A DNA stretch of 15,495 nt from CAZYAK01 sp964645935 (GTDB lineage: Bacteria > Patescibacteriota > Gracilibacteria > Peribacterales > Peribacteraceae): the NCBI GenBank assembly GCA_964645935.1, contig CAZYAK010000032.1:1-15495 (forward strand), in the 5' to 3' direction. The position numbers were made by a program, and so were the translations under genes. A model generated the notes under the pieces. It did not search any database. It was not told the origin of the DNA and worked only from the letters and a program-made list of their open reading frames with translations. This document shows positions 6,919 through 14,346 of the stretch, piece by piece (the stretch's first letter is position 1; the number at the start of each line of letters is the position of its first letter).

Positions 6919-9504
6919 TCACATCACGGCCTTGCGGCCCTTCTTCGCTTCCAGCGCGATTCGTCCGCTCTCGACGTCCGCCGTTACCGCGTCACCTTCA
7001 CGAATCTTGCCCTCGATGAGCCGCAGCGACAATTCGTCCAGGATCTCCTCCTGAATGACGCGCTTGAGTGGGCGAGCGCCGAACGCTGGGTCGAACCCGC
7101 GTGCGGCGATGTGTGCCGCCGCGGCCTTGGTGAGCGAAAGCGTCACGCCCTTGCGGGCCAGGCGCTCGCGGACTTTGGCCATCTGGATCTCCACGATGCG
7201 TGCGATCTGTTCCTCTGAGAGTGGCTGGAACACGACGATGTCGTCCAGGCGGTTGAGGAACTCCGGGCGGAAGGTCCGGCTGAGCAGGTCGTGCACGGTC
7301 TTCTGCTGGAGCACCTTCTGGCCCGCGTACTCCGCGATCTCGCGGCTGCCCAGGTTGCTCGTGAGGATGATGGCCGCGTTCTTAAAGTCTACGGTTCGTC
7401 CCTTCGCGTCCGTGAGGCGGCCGTCGTCGAGCACCTGGAGCAGGACGTTGAATACCTCGGGGTGCGCTTTTTCGATCTCATCGAACAGGATCACCGTGTA
7501 GGGATGCCGGCGTACCGCTTCCGTGAGCTGGCCGCCCTCCTCGTAGCCTACGTAGCCGGGAGGGGATCCGATCAGGCGGGCCACGGAGTGCTTCTCCATG
7601 TACTCACTCATGTCGATGCGCGTGAGCAGCTTCTCGTCCTGGAACAGGAACTCGGCGAGCGCCTTGGCGAGCTCCGTCTTACCAACTCCCGTAGGCCCAA
7701 TGAACAAGAACGACCCGATCGGTCGTCCTTCCTCCTGGATTCCCGCGCGGCTGCGTCGTACGGCGTTGCTCACAGCCGTTACGGCTTCCTCCTGGCCGAT
7801 GACGCGCTTGCTCAGCTCCTCCTCCAGCTTCGCCAGGCGCTGCGTCTCGGTGGAGAGCATTTTCTGCACAGGGATGCCGGTCCAGCGCGCTACCACGCGC
7901 GCGATGTCCTCCGCCGTGACCTCCTCCTTGAGGATGGGGTTGTCCTTTTGGATCTTCTTGAGCTTGTCCTGCGCGGACTTGAGTCTTTTCTCGAGGTCCG
8001 GGAGCAATCCGTATCGGATCTCCGCGGTGCGCGCGAGGTCGCCGCGGCGCTCGGCCTGGACGGCTTCCTCCTTGAGCGCCTCGGCTTTGCGTCCGCCGTC
8101 CTTTATGACATCAATAACCTCCTTCTCGCTTTTCCACCGCACTTCCAGTTCCGTTCGTTGCTCAGTGAGCTCCGCGATCTCCTTCTCCAGGTCCTTCAGG
8201 CGCGTCTTGGACGCGTCGTCCTTCTCCTTCTTGAGCGCCTCGCGCTCCACCTCACGTTGTCGCGTCTTGCGCTCGATGCGGTCGAGGTCCGTAGGTTTGC
8301 TCGCGATCTCGATGCGCAGTGTCGAGGCCGCCTCGTCCATGAGGTCGATGGCCTTGTCGGGCAGGAAGCGATCGGCAATGTAGCGGTCGGAGAGCTGCAC
8401 GGCCGCGATGACGGCGCCGTCTTGGATACGCACGCCGTGGTGTACCTCGTACTTCTCCTTGATGCCGCGAAGGATGGAGACCGCGTCCTCCGGGGACGGC
8501 TCTTCCACCATAACCGGCTGAAATCGCCGTTCCAGCGCTGCGTCCTTCTCGACGTACTTGCGATACTCCTTGAGTGTCGTGGCGCCGATGGTACGCAACC
8601 GCCCGCGCGCGAGAGCGGGCTTGAGCAGATTGCCCGCGTCCATGGCCCCCTCGGTGGCCCCGGCGCCGACGATCGTGTGCAGCTCGTCAATGAAGAGGAT
8701 CACCTCGCCGCGCGCCTCCTCGATCTCCTTGATGACGGCCTTGAGCCGATCTTCGAACTCGCCGCGGTACTTGGTGCCCGCGATCATGGCGCCCAGATCC
8801 AGTGCCAAGAGGCGCTTGCCCTTGAGGATCTCCGGGACGTCGCCTTCCACGATCTTGCGGGCCAGACCTTCCGCAATGGCGGTCTTGCCCACACCCGGCT
8901 CGCCGACGAGCACGGGGTTGTTCTTGGTGCGCCGCGACAAGATCTGCATAACACGACGAATCTCCTCGTCACGGCCTATGACGGGGTCCACCTTCCCCGC
9001 TCGAGCCGAAGCCGTGAAGTCTTGTGTGTACTTCTCGAGCGCCTGGTACTTGCCCTCGGGGTCCGGGTCCGTAACCCGCTGGCTGCCCCGGATCGTCGAG
9101 AGCTCCTTGAGCACGTCGTCTTTGGGGAGGGGAAGCAGCTTCCTCACGGACGCGTCGTCGAGCAGCGCCAGGAAAAGATGCTCGGTGGAGATGTACTCGT
9201 CTCGCAGCCTCCCGGCCTCGGTCTCGGCCTGGTCCAGCACCTTCTTGAGATCCTGCGTGATGTACGCGCCGCTTCCGCCGGATACCTCGGGGAGCGTCCT
9301 GAGACTTGTCTCCACCGTCCCAGCCAGCGCCTCTGGGTGGCGTTCCAGCTTCTGGAGGATTGCCGGCACGAGTCCGCCCTGCTGTCGCAGGAGCGAGAGC
9401 AGGAGGTGCTGCGGGACCATCGCCTGATGGCGCAGACTGGCGCTCAGCGCCATCGTCGCCTGCATGGCTTCCGCGGCCTTGGTGGTGAAGCGGTTGAAAT
9501 CCAT
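6919..9504 (-). CDS. clpB: ATP-dependent chaperone ClpB
   Basis: 861 aa from the ATG at 9504 (E. coli ClpB is 857). A hexameric cytosolic disaggregase that threads aggregated proteins with DnaK. Seen: N-terminal Clp repeats (residues 1-145, starting MDFNRFTTKAAEAMQ), first AAA+ module with Walker A GEPGVGKT (201-208), Walker B VILFIDELH (268-276) and pore loop KYRGEF (Tyr246). The coiled-coil M-domain (about 400-525), which separates ClpB from ClpA/ClpC, is full length. The second module has Walker A GPTGVGKT (603-610), pore loop GYVGYEEGG (650-658) and Walker B VILFDEIEKA (671-680). A longer reading with 32 extra residues crosses the CIRCE operator and is rejected. There is an AGGA 8 nt before the ATG, but the promoter suggests a leaderless transcript. 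The gene is controlled by the CIRCE element. Confidence 0.97.
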   Translation of the reverse strand: MDFNRFTTKAAEAMQATMALSASLRHQAMVPQHLLLSLLRQQGGLVPAILQKLERHPEALAGTVETSLRTLPEVSGGSGAYITQDLKKVLDQAETEAGRLRDEYISTEHLFLALLDDASVRKLLPLPKDDVLKELSTIRGSQRVTDPDPEGKYQALEKYTQDFTASARAGKVDPVIGRDEEIRRVMQILSRRTKNNPVLVGEPGVGKTAIAEGLARKIVEGDVPEILKGKRLLALDLGAMIAGTKYRGEFEDRLKAVIKEIEEARGEVILFIDELHTIVGAGATEGAMDAGNLLKPALARGRLRTIGATTLKEYRKYVEKDAALERRFQPVMVEEPSPEDAVSILRGIKEKYEVHHGVRIQDGAVIAAVQLSDRYIADRFLPDKAIDLMDEAASTLRIEIASKPTDLDRIERKTRQREVEREALKKEKDDASKTRLKDLEKEIAELTEQRTELEVRWKSEKEVIDVIKDGGRKAEALKEEAVQAERRGDLARTAEIRYGLLPDLEKRLKSAQDKLKKIQKDNPILKEEVTAEDIARVVARWTGIPVQKMLSTETQRLAKLEEELSKRVIGQEEAVTAVSNAVRRSRAGIQEEGRPIGSFLFIGPTGVGKTELAKALAEFLFQDEKLLTRIDMSEYMEKHSVARLIGSPPGYVGYEEGGQLTEAVRRHPYTVILFDEIEKAHPEVFNVLLQVLDDGRLTDAKGRTVDFKNAAIILTSNLGSREIAEYAGQKVLQQKTVHDLLSRTFRPEFLNRLDDIVVFQPLSEEQIARIVEIQMAKVRERLARKGVTLSLTKAAAAHIAARGFDPAFGARPLKRVIQEEILDELSLRLIEGKIREGDAVTADVESGRIALEAKKGRKAVM

Positions 9505-9511
9505 GCGGCAC

Positions 9512-9541
9512 ATCCTACGCCAATTGGCACTCAATTGTCTA
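9512..9541 (-). promoter_or_regulatory. probable clpB promoter
   Basis: Minus strand: TAGACA (9541-9536), 18-bp spacer, TAGGAT (9517-9512), then 7 bases and the clpB ATG. The -35 lies inside the CIRCE element, so HrcA binding would exclude RNA polymerase. The start point would fall on the ATG, giving a leaderless mRNA. The serine operon promoter has the same spacing and -10. Confidence 0.5.
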
Positions 9542-9552
9542 GAGTGCCAATT
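9522..9552. promoter_or_regulatory. CIRCE operator (HrcA binding site)
   Basis: TTGGCACTC (9524-9532), nine bases, GAGTGCCAA (9542-9550): a perfect inverted repeat with the 9-nt spacing diagnostic of CIRCE (consensus TTAGCACTC-N9-GAGTGCTAA). The arms extend to 11 bp with AATT on the outside. It starts 18 bp before the clpB ATG. HrcA would repress clpB here until heat shock; hrcA itself is not in the window. Confidence 0.95.
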
Positions 9553-9584
9553 AGATTTTGCGCAGGAATTGGTCGCACACGCGC

Positions 9585-10658
9585 TCAGCGCGTGACCCAC
9601 TCATCGATGCGTCCCGTGAGACGCTCCCGGTCACGCGAGTCTGGAAGCGAGCGGAGCTCGGCCTCCAAGTCGCGCCGGATGATCCGCGTGACGTCCGCCG
9701 GGCCGGCGGCGATAAATATCGGCTTGTCGATCTGACGAAGCTCACGGGGAGCGTGCAGTGACTGCTCCAACTCGCGCTCACGGTGGTACACGTGGTGGAA
9801 CCCGTGGCCGCCCATCGAGATCTTGGCGGAGAGCACTGCGTCACGGATGCCCTGCTGCCCGAAGACGCTGTGGCTCGTGCCGTAGGAGAGCAGGGGCTCG
9901 CCGTCGCGGTTGTGCTCGAGGTTCTGGTCGCCGTTGATGAGGATGACGCCGCTCGGGTGGCCGTCAGCTTCCACAAAGCGCGAGGCGGGCACCCGGTCCA
10001 CTACCACTCGGCAGGCGTGCTCCTTCCCCAAAACTCGGAGCTGCATGTTGATCTCCCGCGCCAGGAGCAGCGCGCCGCTGTGCGCCTTGGCGTCGATCTC
10101 CTGCTCGGTGAAGTGTTCCACCCCCGGACGCTCTTGCTTGCAGGCGAGCGCCGCAGCGCCGCATCGGCCTTCCCCGTGCCACGTGAGGCGGATCGTGATG
10201 GGCACGTCCCGGCCTCGATGGCGCTGGGCCTCGTACTTGACGAGCGCGTCGGAGATCATGTTGGCGGCGATCGTCGCGCGTTGTTCGGGGATGTGCACGC
10301 CCAAGCCGGCGAGGCAGTTCGTCACGCCGTCCTCCTGGCGCTCATCCACGCATTCGGCCTTCTCTTCGTAGGGGTTGCTCTCCGCGAGGAGCCGGTAACT
10401 GCGCCGACGGAGGTCGGCCATATAGCCCTGTGCTCCCATTTGCCAGAGCTTGTCGCGCTCCTCTGCGTTCATGTCCAGCCGCTCGGCGAGCGGCAGGCCC
10501 GTGAGGGGGCGCGGCGCCATCCCTTGCTTCTGCTGCACTTTGCTGCGGTCCTGTATGTCCGACAGCAAGGCCATGCCCACGGCGCTGCCGATAGTCAGGG
10601 CGCCCGCTGCCAGGAGGTCGCGGCGGGAGAGGAGGGAGGAGGGGCTGTTCGGAGCCAT
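9585..10658 (-). CDS. beta-carbonic-anhydrase-like protein with Tat-like signal
   Basis: 357 aa. Residues 11-36 read SRRDLLAAG followed by a hydrophobic stretch ending near Leu32, which looks like a twin-arginine signal or N-terminal anchor, so the protein is probably outside the cytoplasm. Cys103-Val-Asp105-Glu-Arg107 followed 58 residues later by His161, with Cys166-Gly-Ala-Ala, matches the zinc ligands (Cys, His, Cys) and the Asp/Arg dyad of beta-class carbonic anhydrases; the usual spacing is about 56. The H-to-C gap is 4 residues instead of 2. The remaining 190 residues match nothing I know. It is third in transcription order of three genes sharing this motif, 178 bp after its neighbour's stop, and ends 80 bp before clpB. 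No Shine-Dalgarno is visible. Whether it hydrates CO2 is inference. Confidence 0.85.
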   Translation of the reverse strand: MAPNSPSSLLSRRDLLAAGALTIGSAVGMALLSDIQDRSKVQQKQGMAPRPLTGLPLAERLDMNAEERDKLWQMGAQGYMADLRRRSYRLLAESNPYEEKAECVDERQEDGVTNCLAGLGVHIPEQRATIAANMISDALVKYEAQRHRGRDVPITIRLTWHGEGRCGAAALACKQERPGVEHFTEQEIDAKAHSGALLLAREINMQLRVLGKEHACRVVVDRVPASRFVEADGHPSGVILINGDQNLEHNRDGEPLLSYGTSHSVFGQQGIRDAVLSAKISMGGHGFHHVYHRERELEQSLHAPRELRQIDKPIFIAAGPADVTRIIRRDLEAELRSLPDSRDRERLTGRIDEWVTR

Positions 10659-10710
10659 GCGGGCTGGAGGAAAAGAAGCAAGTGAACAACCAGTTTCAGA
10701 AGTGCAGCGG

Positions 10711-10732
10711 CCTTGTCAAGGCTCTAAGAGCC
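10711..10732. promoter_or_regulatory. adjacent small palindromes and -35-like TTGACA
   Basis: CCTTG-T-CAAGG (10711-10721) abuts GGCTCT-A-AGAGCC (10720-10732). On the minus strand the first contains a perfect TTGACA (10719-10714), which could be the -35 for the Tat-signal gene starting at 10658, but no good -10 lies 16-18 bp further on. It may be a regulator site or part of a weak transcript end. Confidence 0.25.
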
Positions 10733-10752
10733 AACTCTGCCTGACAGGTGCC

Positions 10753-10786
10753 GCCGAAAAACCGCTTCGGACAGGGGTTTTTCAGG
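10753..10786 (-). terminator. possible terminator after the 498-aa gene
   Basis: A stem of AAAAACC (10757-10763) with GGTTTTT (10776-10782), extended by CCG/C-GG with a bulged A, encloses a 12-nt loop. On the minus strand the right arm supplies a run of five U. It lies about 50 bp beyond the stop of the gene ending at 10837. The stem is AT-rich in its middle, so it would be weak. The rest of the 178-bp gap contains no gene. Confidence 0.35.
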
Positions 10787-10836
10787 GATCGAGAGCGGAA
10801 CGACCAGGCGCGCGAGCCCGCCTGGCGATCGGGCGC

Positions 10837-12333
10837 TTACCGTCCCGCCAGCATGTGCTGGACGTACGTGTTCTGGCGCCGGTCGAGCTCTGCCTTGGTG
10901 AAGTTCTCGTCCGTGAGGCGGCGCGTCACGTCGGCCCGGAAGCACTCGCGCGGGTCGCCCGCGTCGGAGCCGTCGTCCGTCTCCATCTTCACCGGGTAGA
11001 AGATCTTCTCCTGGCGGAACGAGTAGCTGGTCAGGACGCGCACGTCCTTTCCGAACACGCTGTAGATCGGCCGCAGGAGTGTCTTGATCTTGCAGAGGAC
11101 CTGGTCGTTGAAGGAATCCCAGTCGCTCATGTCGCCCGAGACCTCCACGTTGATGTGGACGAGCGGGGGATGGGCCTGCCGGCGGCGCGCGCGGTTGTTG
11201 TCGAGCACCTTCCTGGCCACGCGCAGGGCGTCCTCGTCGTTGCCACGGCCCGTCTTCACGAGCACGCACTCGTTGCGCGAGAGCAATTCAAAGCCGTCGC
11301 CGTAGCAGACGAGCTCCTCGGAGTGGTCGAGGATCTTCTCCTGTTCGGGCGCGTCGAGCGTCTCGAGGCGGCGGCGCTGGTAGAGCGCATACGCGATGTT
11401 CCAGAGGATGTGGTACAGGACCGGGCCCTTGAGGGATTCCGGGAAGCCGCCCGCCTCGTCCAGGCGCGCGCTGACGTGCGAGAAGATCCGGGGCTGGATG
11501 ACCGTGTTGGGCGTCCCGCCGTGCTTCTGGATGCGGCAGACCTCGCGCACGAGGTACGACTCCATCGCGAGCGCGGCCCGGAACTCGCGGTACATCGGGG
11601 CCTCGTTCCCCCGCAGGAGCTCCCGCGCGGTGCGGTGCCCCACGAAGCGGTCCGTGGCGACGTCGTCGAGCCGCGTGTCCAGGAACTCGGGCTGGAAGAC
11701 GTCGGTCGGATGGCGCAGCGGATGCGACGGCGTGTCGAGCTCCGCGATGATCTTCTCCGAATCGACGACGATGCCGTTGGGGAAGATCAGTGATTCGGAC
11801 ATGTCGTCCGTGTTCGTCATGCCGTGGAGGACGTACAGCTCGTCGGGACCGTAGACCTCGCGGACGCGAGTCGCCTGCGTGCGGACGGCTTCCAGGGCCT
11901 TGGCGTCGTCGAGCCCGTGCGCCGCGCAGCCGTGTCCGCGGCCCGACCGGTGCCCCAGCGCGATGAAGAGCGCGGGCATGCCCGGCGTGTGGCGCTTGGC
12001 GTCCAGCACCACGCGGTCGATGCGCGACCAGAAGATGGTGTTGCTGAGGCTCAGGTCCACGTTGTTGCCCTCGGTGCGCGAGAACGTCACTGTACCCGGC
12101 GGGTACCCCTTGCTCTTGCTGTTGTGGACGCGGCCGTCGATGCATTTCGTCACCTTGAGGCGCGGCGTGCGTTTCTTGAACTCGCGGATGATGTCGCCCA
12201 TGCTTTGGAGCGTCTCGGCGCTGGCGACGTTCTTCATCAGGTATCCCTCGAAGAAGGCGTTCGCGGCGGCGACCTCAGGCGAAGCCGGTCGGTCGGACTT
12301 CGTGAGGCCCATGATGAGCGGTGTGGTCGGCAT
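10837..12333 (-). CDS. beta-carbonic-anhydrase-like two-domain protein (498 aa)
   Basis: Cys64-Ile-Asp66-Gly-Arg68-Val, then a PPG turn and SRTEGNNV, aligns in order and spacing with the start of classical beta-carbonic anhydrases: in E. coli Can the Cys42-x-Asp44-x-Arg46 motif is followed 22 residues after the Cys by RNVAN, and here the Arg of RTEGNN is also 22 after the Cys. The second zinc half is LGHRSGRGHGCAAHG, with His128 or His134 and Cys136. The C-terminal 300 residues (from about 200) are unknown, contain HSEELV (337-342) and a CxxK-like segment, and share faint similarity with the same part of the upstream gene. No signal peptide or membrane segment, so cytosolic. It lies 64 bp after the upstream gene's stop, with its own likely promoter in that gap and no Shine-Dalgarno. 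An ATG at residue 8 is an alternative start. Confidence 0.87.
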   Translation of the reverse strand: MPTTPLIMGLTKSDRPASPEVAAANAFFEGYLMKNVASAETLQSMGDIIREFKKRTPRLKVTKCIDGRVHNSKSKGYPPGTVTFSRTEGNNVDLSLSNTIFWSRIDRVVLDAKRHTPGMPALFIALGHRSGRGHGCAAHGLDDAKALEAVRTQATRVREVYGPDELYVLHGMTNTDDMSESLIFPNGIVVDSEKIIAELDTPSHPLRHPTDVFQPEFLDTRLDDVATDRFVGHRTARELLRGNEAPMYREFRAALAMESYLVREVCRIQKHGGTPNTVIQPRIFSHVSARLDEAGGFPESLKGPVLYHILWNIAYALYQRRRLETLDAPEQEKILDHSEELVCYGDGFELLSRNECVLVKTGRGNDEDALRVARKVLDNNRARRRQAHPPLVHINVEVSGDMSDWDSFNDQVLCKIKTLLRPIYSVFGKDVRVLTSYSFRQEKIFYPVKMETDDGSDAGDPRECFRADVTRRLTDENFTKAELDRRQNTYVQHMLAGR

Positions 12334-12358
12334 GTATCGGTCGGGGAAACGCGCGTGG

Positions 12359-12387
12359 AGTATGCGGAGGCGCCCCGCGCTTGTCCA
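12359..12387 (-). promoter_or_regulatory. possible promoter between the two long CA-like genes
   Basis: Minus strand TGGACA (12387-12382), 17-bp spacer, CATACT (12364-12359), 25 bases before the ATG at 12333. The -35 is identical to that of the serine operon promoter. It falls entirely within the 64-bp intergenic gap. Confidence 0.4.
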
Positions 12388-12397
12388 TCCGCGCGGT

Positions 12398-14032
12398 TCA
12401 GTAGCCCCGCAGGTGGAACGGGATCACCAGCTCCATGCCCCGCTGGCCATTGGCCAGGACGGGCATCGCGAAGAGCGAGCCGTTCAGGAGCTCCGGTCCC
12501 GTGTCTTCCTCGGGCGAGTAGAGATCGGCCATGGCCTGGCGCAGCTTGTCGAGGGCGTCGAAGACGTCCAGGTCGACGTTCACGCCGTGCCTGAGGAGCA
12601 GGCTCTTGAAGGCGCCCGTGTCCATCGCGGACCAGTCCGCTTCCCGCAGGAAGCTCCAGTCGATGCGCCGCAGCCGCGTCCATTCCTCCTCCGACAGGTC
12701 GCGGCGCACCACCTCCTTCACGATCACCGGCACGGGTGCCTCGGCGAACTCCTGGGGCGAGTCGTATACGGCGCTCCTCGTGCGTCCGGCCAGGCGGTTC
12801 TTGCGGACGATGGATGCCGAGAACGCCGTGTGCTCGGGGCGCTTGGGATGATGGATGGCCACGCCGAAGCCGTTGTTCTGGGCGTAGGGGCCGTACCGCT
12901 TCTCCGAGACCTCCACGAACGGTTCCTCGTGCTCGTGGAACTCGTACCGTCCGTCGCGGTTGTTGCAGTAGGCGTTGAACGCGTTCGCGAGGACGAGCAG
13001 GCTGCGATGCCGCAGCTCGTGCTCGTCGCGGAGATCCGGGTACGGTCCGGTCCGGGCGATCAGGCGGCGGCAAACCTCGCTGAGGAGGCTGTCGCGCTCG
13101 GCGGCCATCTCGTCCATGGCTTTCCAGAACTGGATCGCGGTCTGGGCATAGGCCTTGCCCCAATCGGGCTTGGGATCGAAGCCGCTGTAGAGGGTCTCGA
13201 ACGTCGTCGCGAAGCGCGGTTCCCGGGCGAGGCGGCCAGTGGCGATGATCTTCCCCTCGGCGGCCAGCGCGTCCAGGATCTCCGGCGTGAAGTCCGTGCC
13301 CTCGCTGCGCTGCAGCGCCTCGTCGGTCTCGAGACCCATGTACAGGTCGCCGTGGTGCGGATCGAACGACGTCTGGATCGCGATGACGCGTCGCCCGTTG
13401 CGGCCGTTGCCGTTCCGCTCGGTCCACGTCCGGGCCCAGGATTCCATCGCGCGGGCCATGCCGCGTTTCCGCAGCACGTCGCGCCGCAGGCCCTTGTCAT
13501 CCGTCTCCTTGGCGAGGCGCCCGCACTCGCCCTCTTTGGCCGCGCAGCCGCAGTGGCTGTCGAGCACCTGCACGAGGCGCTCGGGGTTCTTCTCCATCGC
13601 GACGCGCAGCAGCTCCTCGAAGGGCGATCCCGGACGGATCACGAGAGCGAACTCGTCGCGCGCGTCGCGGGACCGGACGAAGTCGGGGGAGTCGCCCGCC
13701 GGGCTTTCTAACCGCCCGCCCCGGATGCCCGCCACGATGCCGAACATGAGCGCCGGCACGACCCGTCCGTCGACGCAGTAGTTGATGAACGTCCGGCAAC
13801 CGAAGAGCCGGTTGGCGATATCGGCCGCCTCGCGGACCTCGGGGGTCCGGATCTCCTCCGCGCGTTCGTTGCGTTCACGCATGATCCGCGCGAGCTTCTC
13901 CCGGAGGTACGTGCGGTGCTTCCCCACGGGGCCGTCGAGGGACTCGACCGTCTGGTCGATGTACCGTTCCAGCTGCTCGAAGGGCGTGGGCGCGGGACGG
14001 TCATGGTCGGGGACGGGGTGTTCGGTGGGCAT
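12398..14032 (-). CDS. beta-carbonic-anhydrase-like two-domain protein (544 aa)
   Basis: An N-terminal helical, charged region (about 16-75) precedes NYCVDGRVVP, giving Cys86-x-Asp88-x-Arg90, followed by a glycine-rich AGIRGG where beta-carbonic anhydrases have their RNxAN turn. LDSHCGCAAKEGEC supplies His160 and Cys163 with the classical H-x-x-C spacing, 74 residues after Cys86. Residues 214-236 (RRVIAIQTSFDPHHGDLY...) are histidine- and aspartate-rich. The C-terminal half (about 330-544) is unrecognised, with HEHEEPFVEV (366-375) and NGFGVAIHHPKRPEH (387-401). It is the first gene of the three-gene minus-strand set, preceded by a promoter with an inverted repeat. No signal peptide. The C-terminal half shares the order L-x-N-A/I...H-x-E-E...V-x-V/I with the 498-aa neighbour, suggesting an old duplication. 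Confidence 0.87.
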   Translation of the reverse strand: MPTEHPVPDHDRPAPTPFEQLERYIDQTVESLDGPVGKHRTYLREKLARIMRERNERAEEIRTPEVREAADIANRLFGCRTFINYCVDGRVVPALMFGIVAGIRGGRLESPAGDSPDFVRSRDARDEFALVIRPGSPFEELLRVAMEKNPERLVQVLDSHCGCAAKEGECGRLAKETDDKGLRRDVLRKRGMARAMESWARTWTERNGNGRNGRRVIAIQTSFDPHHGDLYMGLETDEALQRSEGTDFTPEILDALAAEGKIIATGRLAREPRFATTFETLYSGFDPKPDWGKAYAQTAIQFWKAMDEMAAERDSLLSEVCRRLIARTGPYPDLRDEHELRHRSLLVLANAFNAYCNNRDGRYEFHEHEEPFVEVSEKRYGPYAQNNGFGVAIHHPKRPEHTAFSASIVRKNRLAGRTRSAVYDSPQEFAEAPVPVIVKEVVRRDLSEEEWTRLRRIDWSFLREADWSAMDTGAFKSLLLRHGVNVDLDVFDALDKLRQAMADLYSPEEDTGPELLNGSLFAMPVLANGQRGMELVIPFHLRGY

Positions 14033-14039
14033 GGGTCGG

Positions 14040-14058
14040 AAAGCGCAGTCGGCGCTTT
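14040..14058. promoter_or_regulatory. perfect inverted repeat over the -10/+1 (likely operator)
   Basis: AAAGCGC (14040-14046), five bases, GCGCTTT (14052-14058). It overlaps the last bases of the proposed -10 and the predicted start point of the 544-aa gene and ends 8 bp before its ATG. It could bind a repressor, or form a hairpin at the 5' end of the mRNA that affects translation. Confidence 0.45.
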
Positions 14059-14084
14059 GTACTGATATCCGCCCGAAAAGGCAA
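14056..14084 (-). promoter_or_regulatory. probable promoter of the CA-like gene cluster
   Basis: Minus strand TTGCCT (14084-14079), 17-bp spacer, TACAAA (14061-14056). Each hexamer matches the consensus at four of six positions. The predicted start is near 14049, giving a leader of about 17 nt. Confidence 0.45.
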
Positions 14085-14248
14085 GTCCCGCCGACATCGC
14101 GTGCGGGTCGGAAGGCTGCTTATCGCGCCCCCCGTTGCGACGCGCTTCCCGGGATCCGCGCAGGTTTCCTCCAGGCAGGCTTGCAGGCGCACGGCACCGT
14201 CGGGACGTTCCTCGCCACGGAGACGCCGTGCCCGCCCGGCGCGTGCTG

Positions 14249-14254
14249 TATACT
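14249..14254 (+). promoter_or_regulatory. -10 element of the tRNA-Arg gene
   Basis: TATACT ends 15 bp before the mature tRNA 5' end and is preceded directly by TG. No clear -35 exists at 14226-14231. The spacing fits a short 5' leader removed by RNase P. Confidence 0.4.
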
Positions 14255-14269
14255 CCTTCCGGTGCACGT

Positions 14270-14346
14270 GCCCCTGTAGCTCAGCTGGATAGAGCGCCTG
14301 GCTTCGAACCAGGAGGTCGTGGGTTCAAGTCCTGCCGGGGGCACCA
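14270..14346 (+). tRNA. tRNA-Arg, anticodon UCG
   Basis: Full cloverleaf: acceptor GCCCCTG (14270-14276) pairs with CGGGGGC with one G-U; D arm GCTC/GAGC; anticodon stem CCTGG/CCAGG with loop CTTCGAA giving anticodon TCG (14304-14306); five-base variable loop; T arm GTGGG-TTCAAGT-CCTGC; discriminator A and an encoded CCA (14344-14346). It reads CGA arginine codons (and CGN if wobble-modified accordingly). Its 3' end is the left boundary of a duplicated segment. Confidence 0.97.

Noticed and set aside
6926..6945. GGCC-TTGC-GGCC hairpin as a terminator between the convergent genes
   Set aside because: Only a 4-bp stem without a T-run, and it lies inside the clpB coding end.
9505..9600. Extended N-terminus of clpB
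   Set aside because: It would translate the CIRCE operator and add 32 residues absent from ClpB; the family start MDFNRFT is at 9504.
7291..9735. Long plus-strand open frame opposite clpB
   Set aside because: It mirrors the clpB codons in antisense, is rich in Leu/Arg/Val-type shadow composition, crosses the CIRCE element and has no family features.
10450..13711. Long plus-strand open frames opposite the carbonic-anhydrase-like genes
   Set aside because: High GC leaves few stops in antisense. The minus-strand proteins carry ordered zinc motifs and mixed composition; the plus-strand products are low-complexity Arg/Val/Ala/Leu shadows.
14189..14231. GCACGGC/GCCGTGC inverted repeat upstream of the tRNA
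   Set aside because: The 29-nt loop is long and the region is very GC-rich, so chance pairing is likely; it is not placed convincingly for a terminator or operator.
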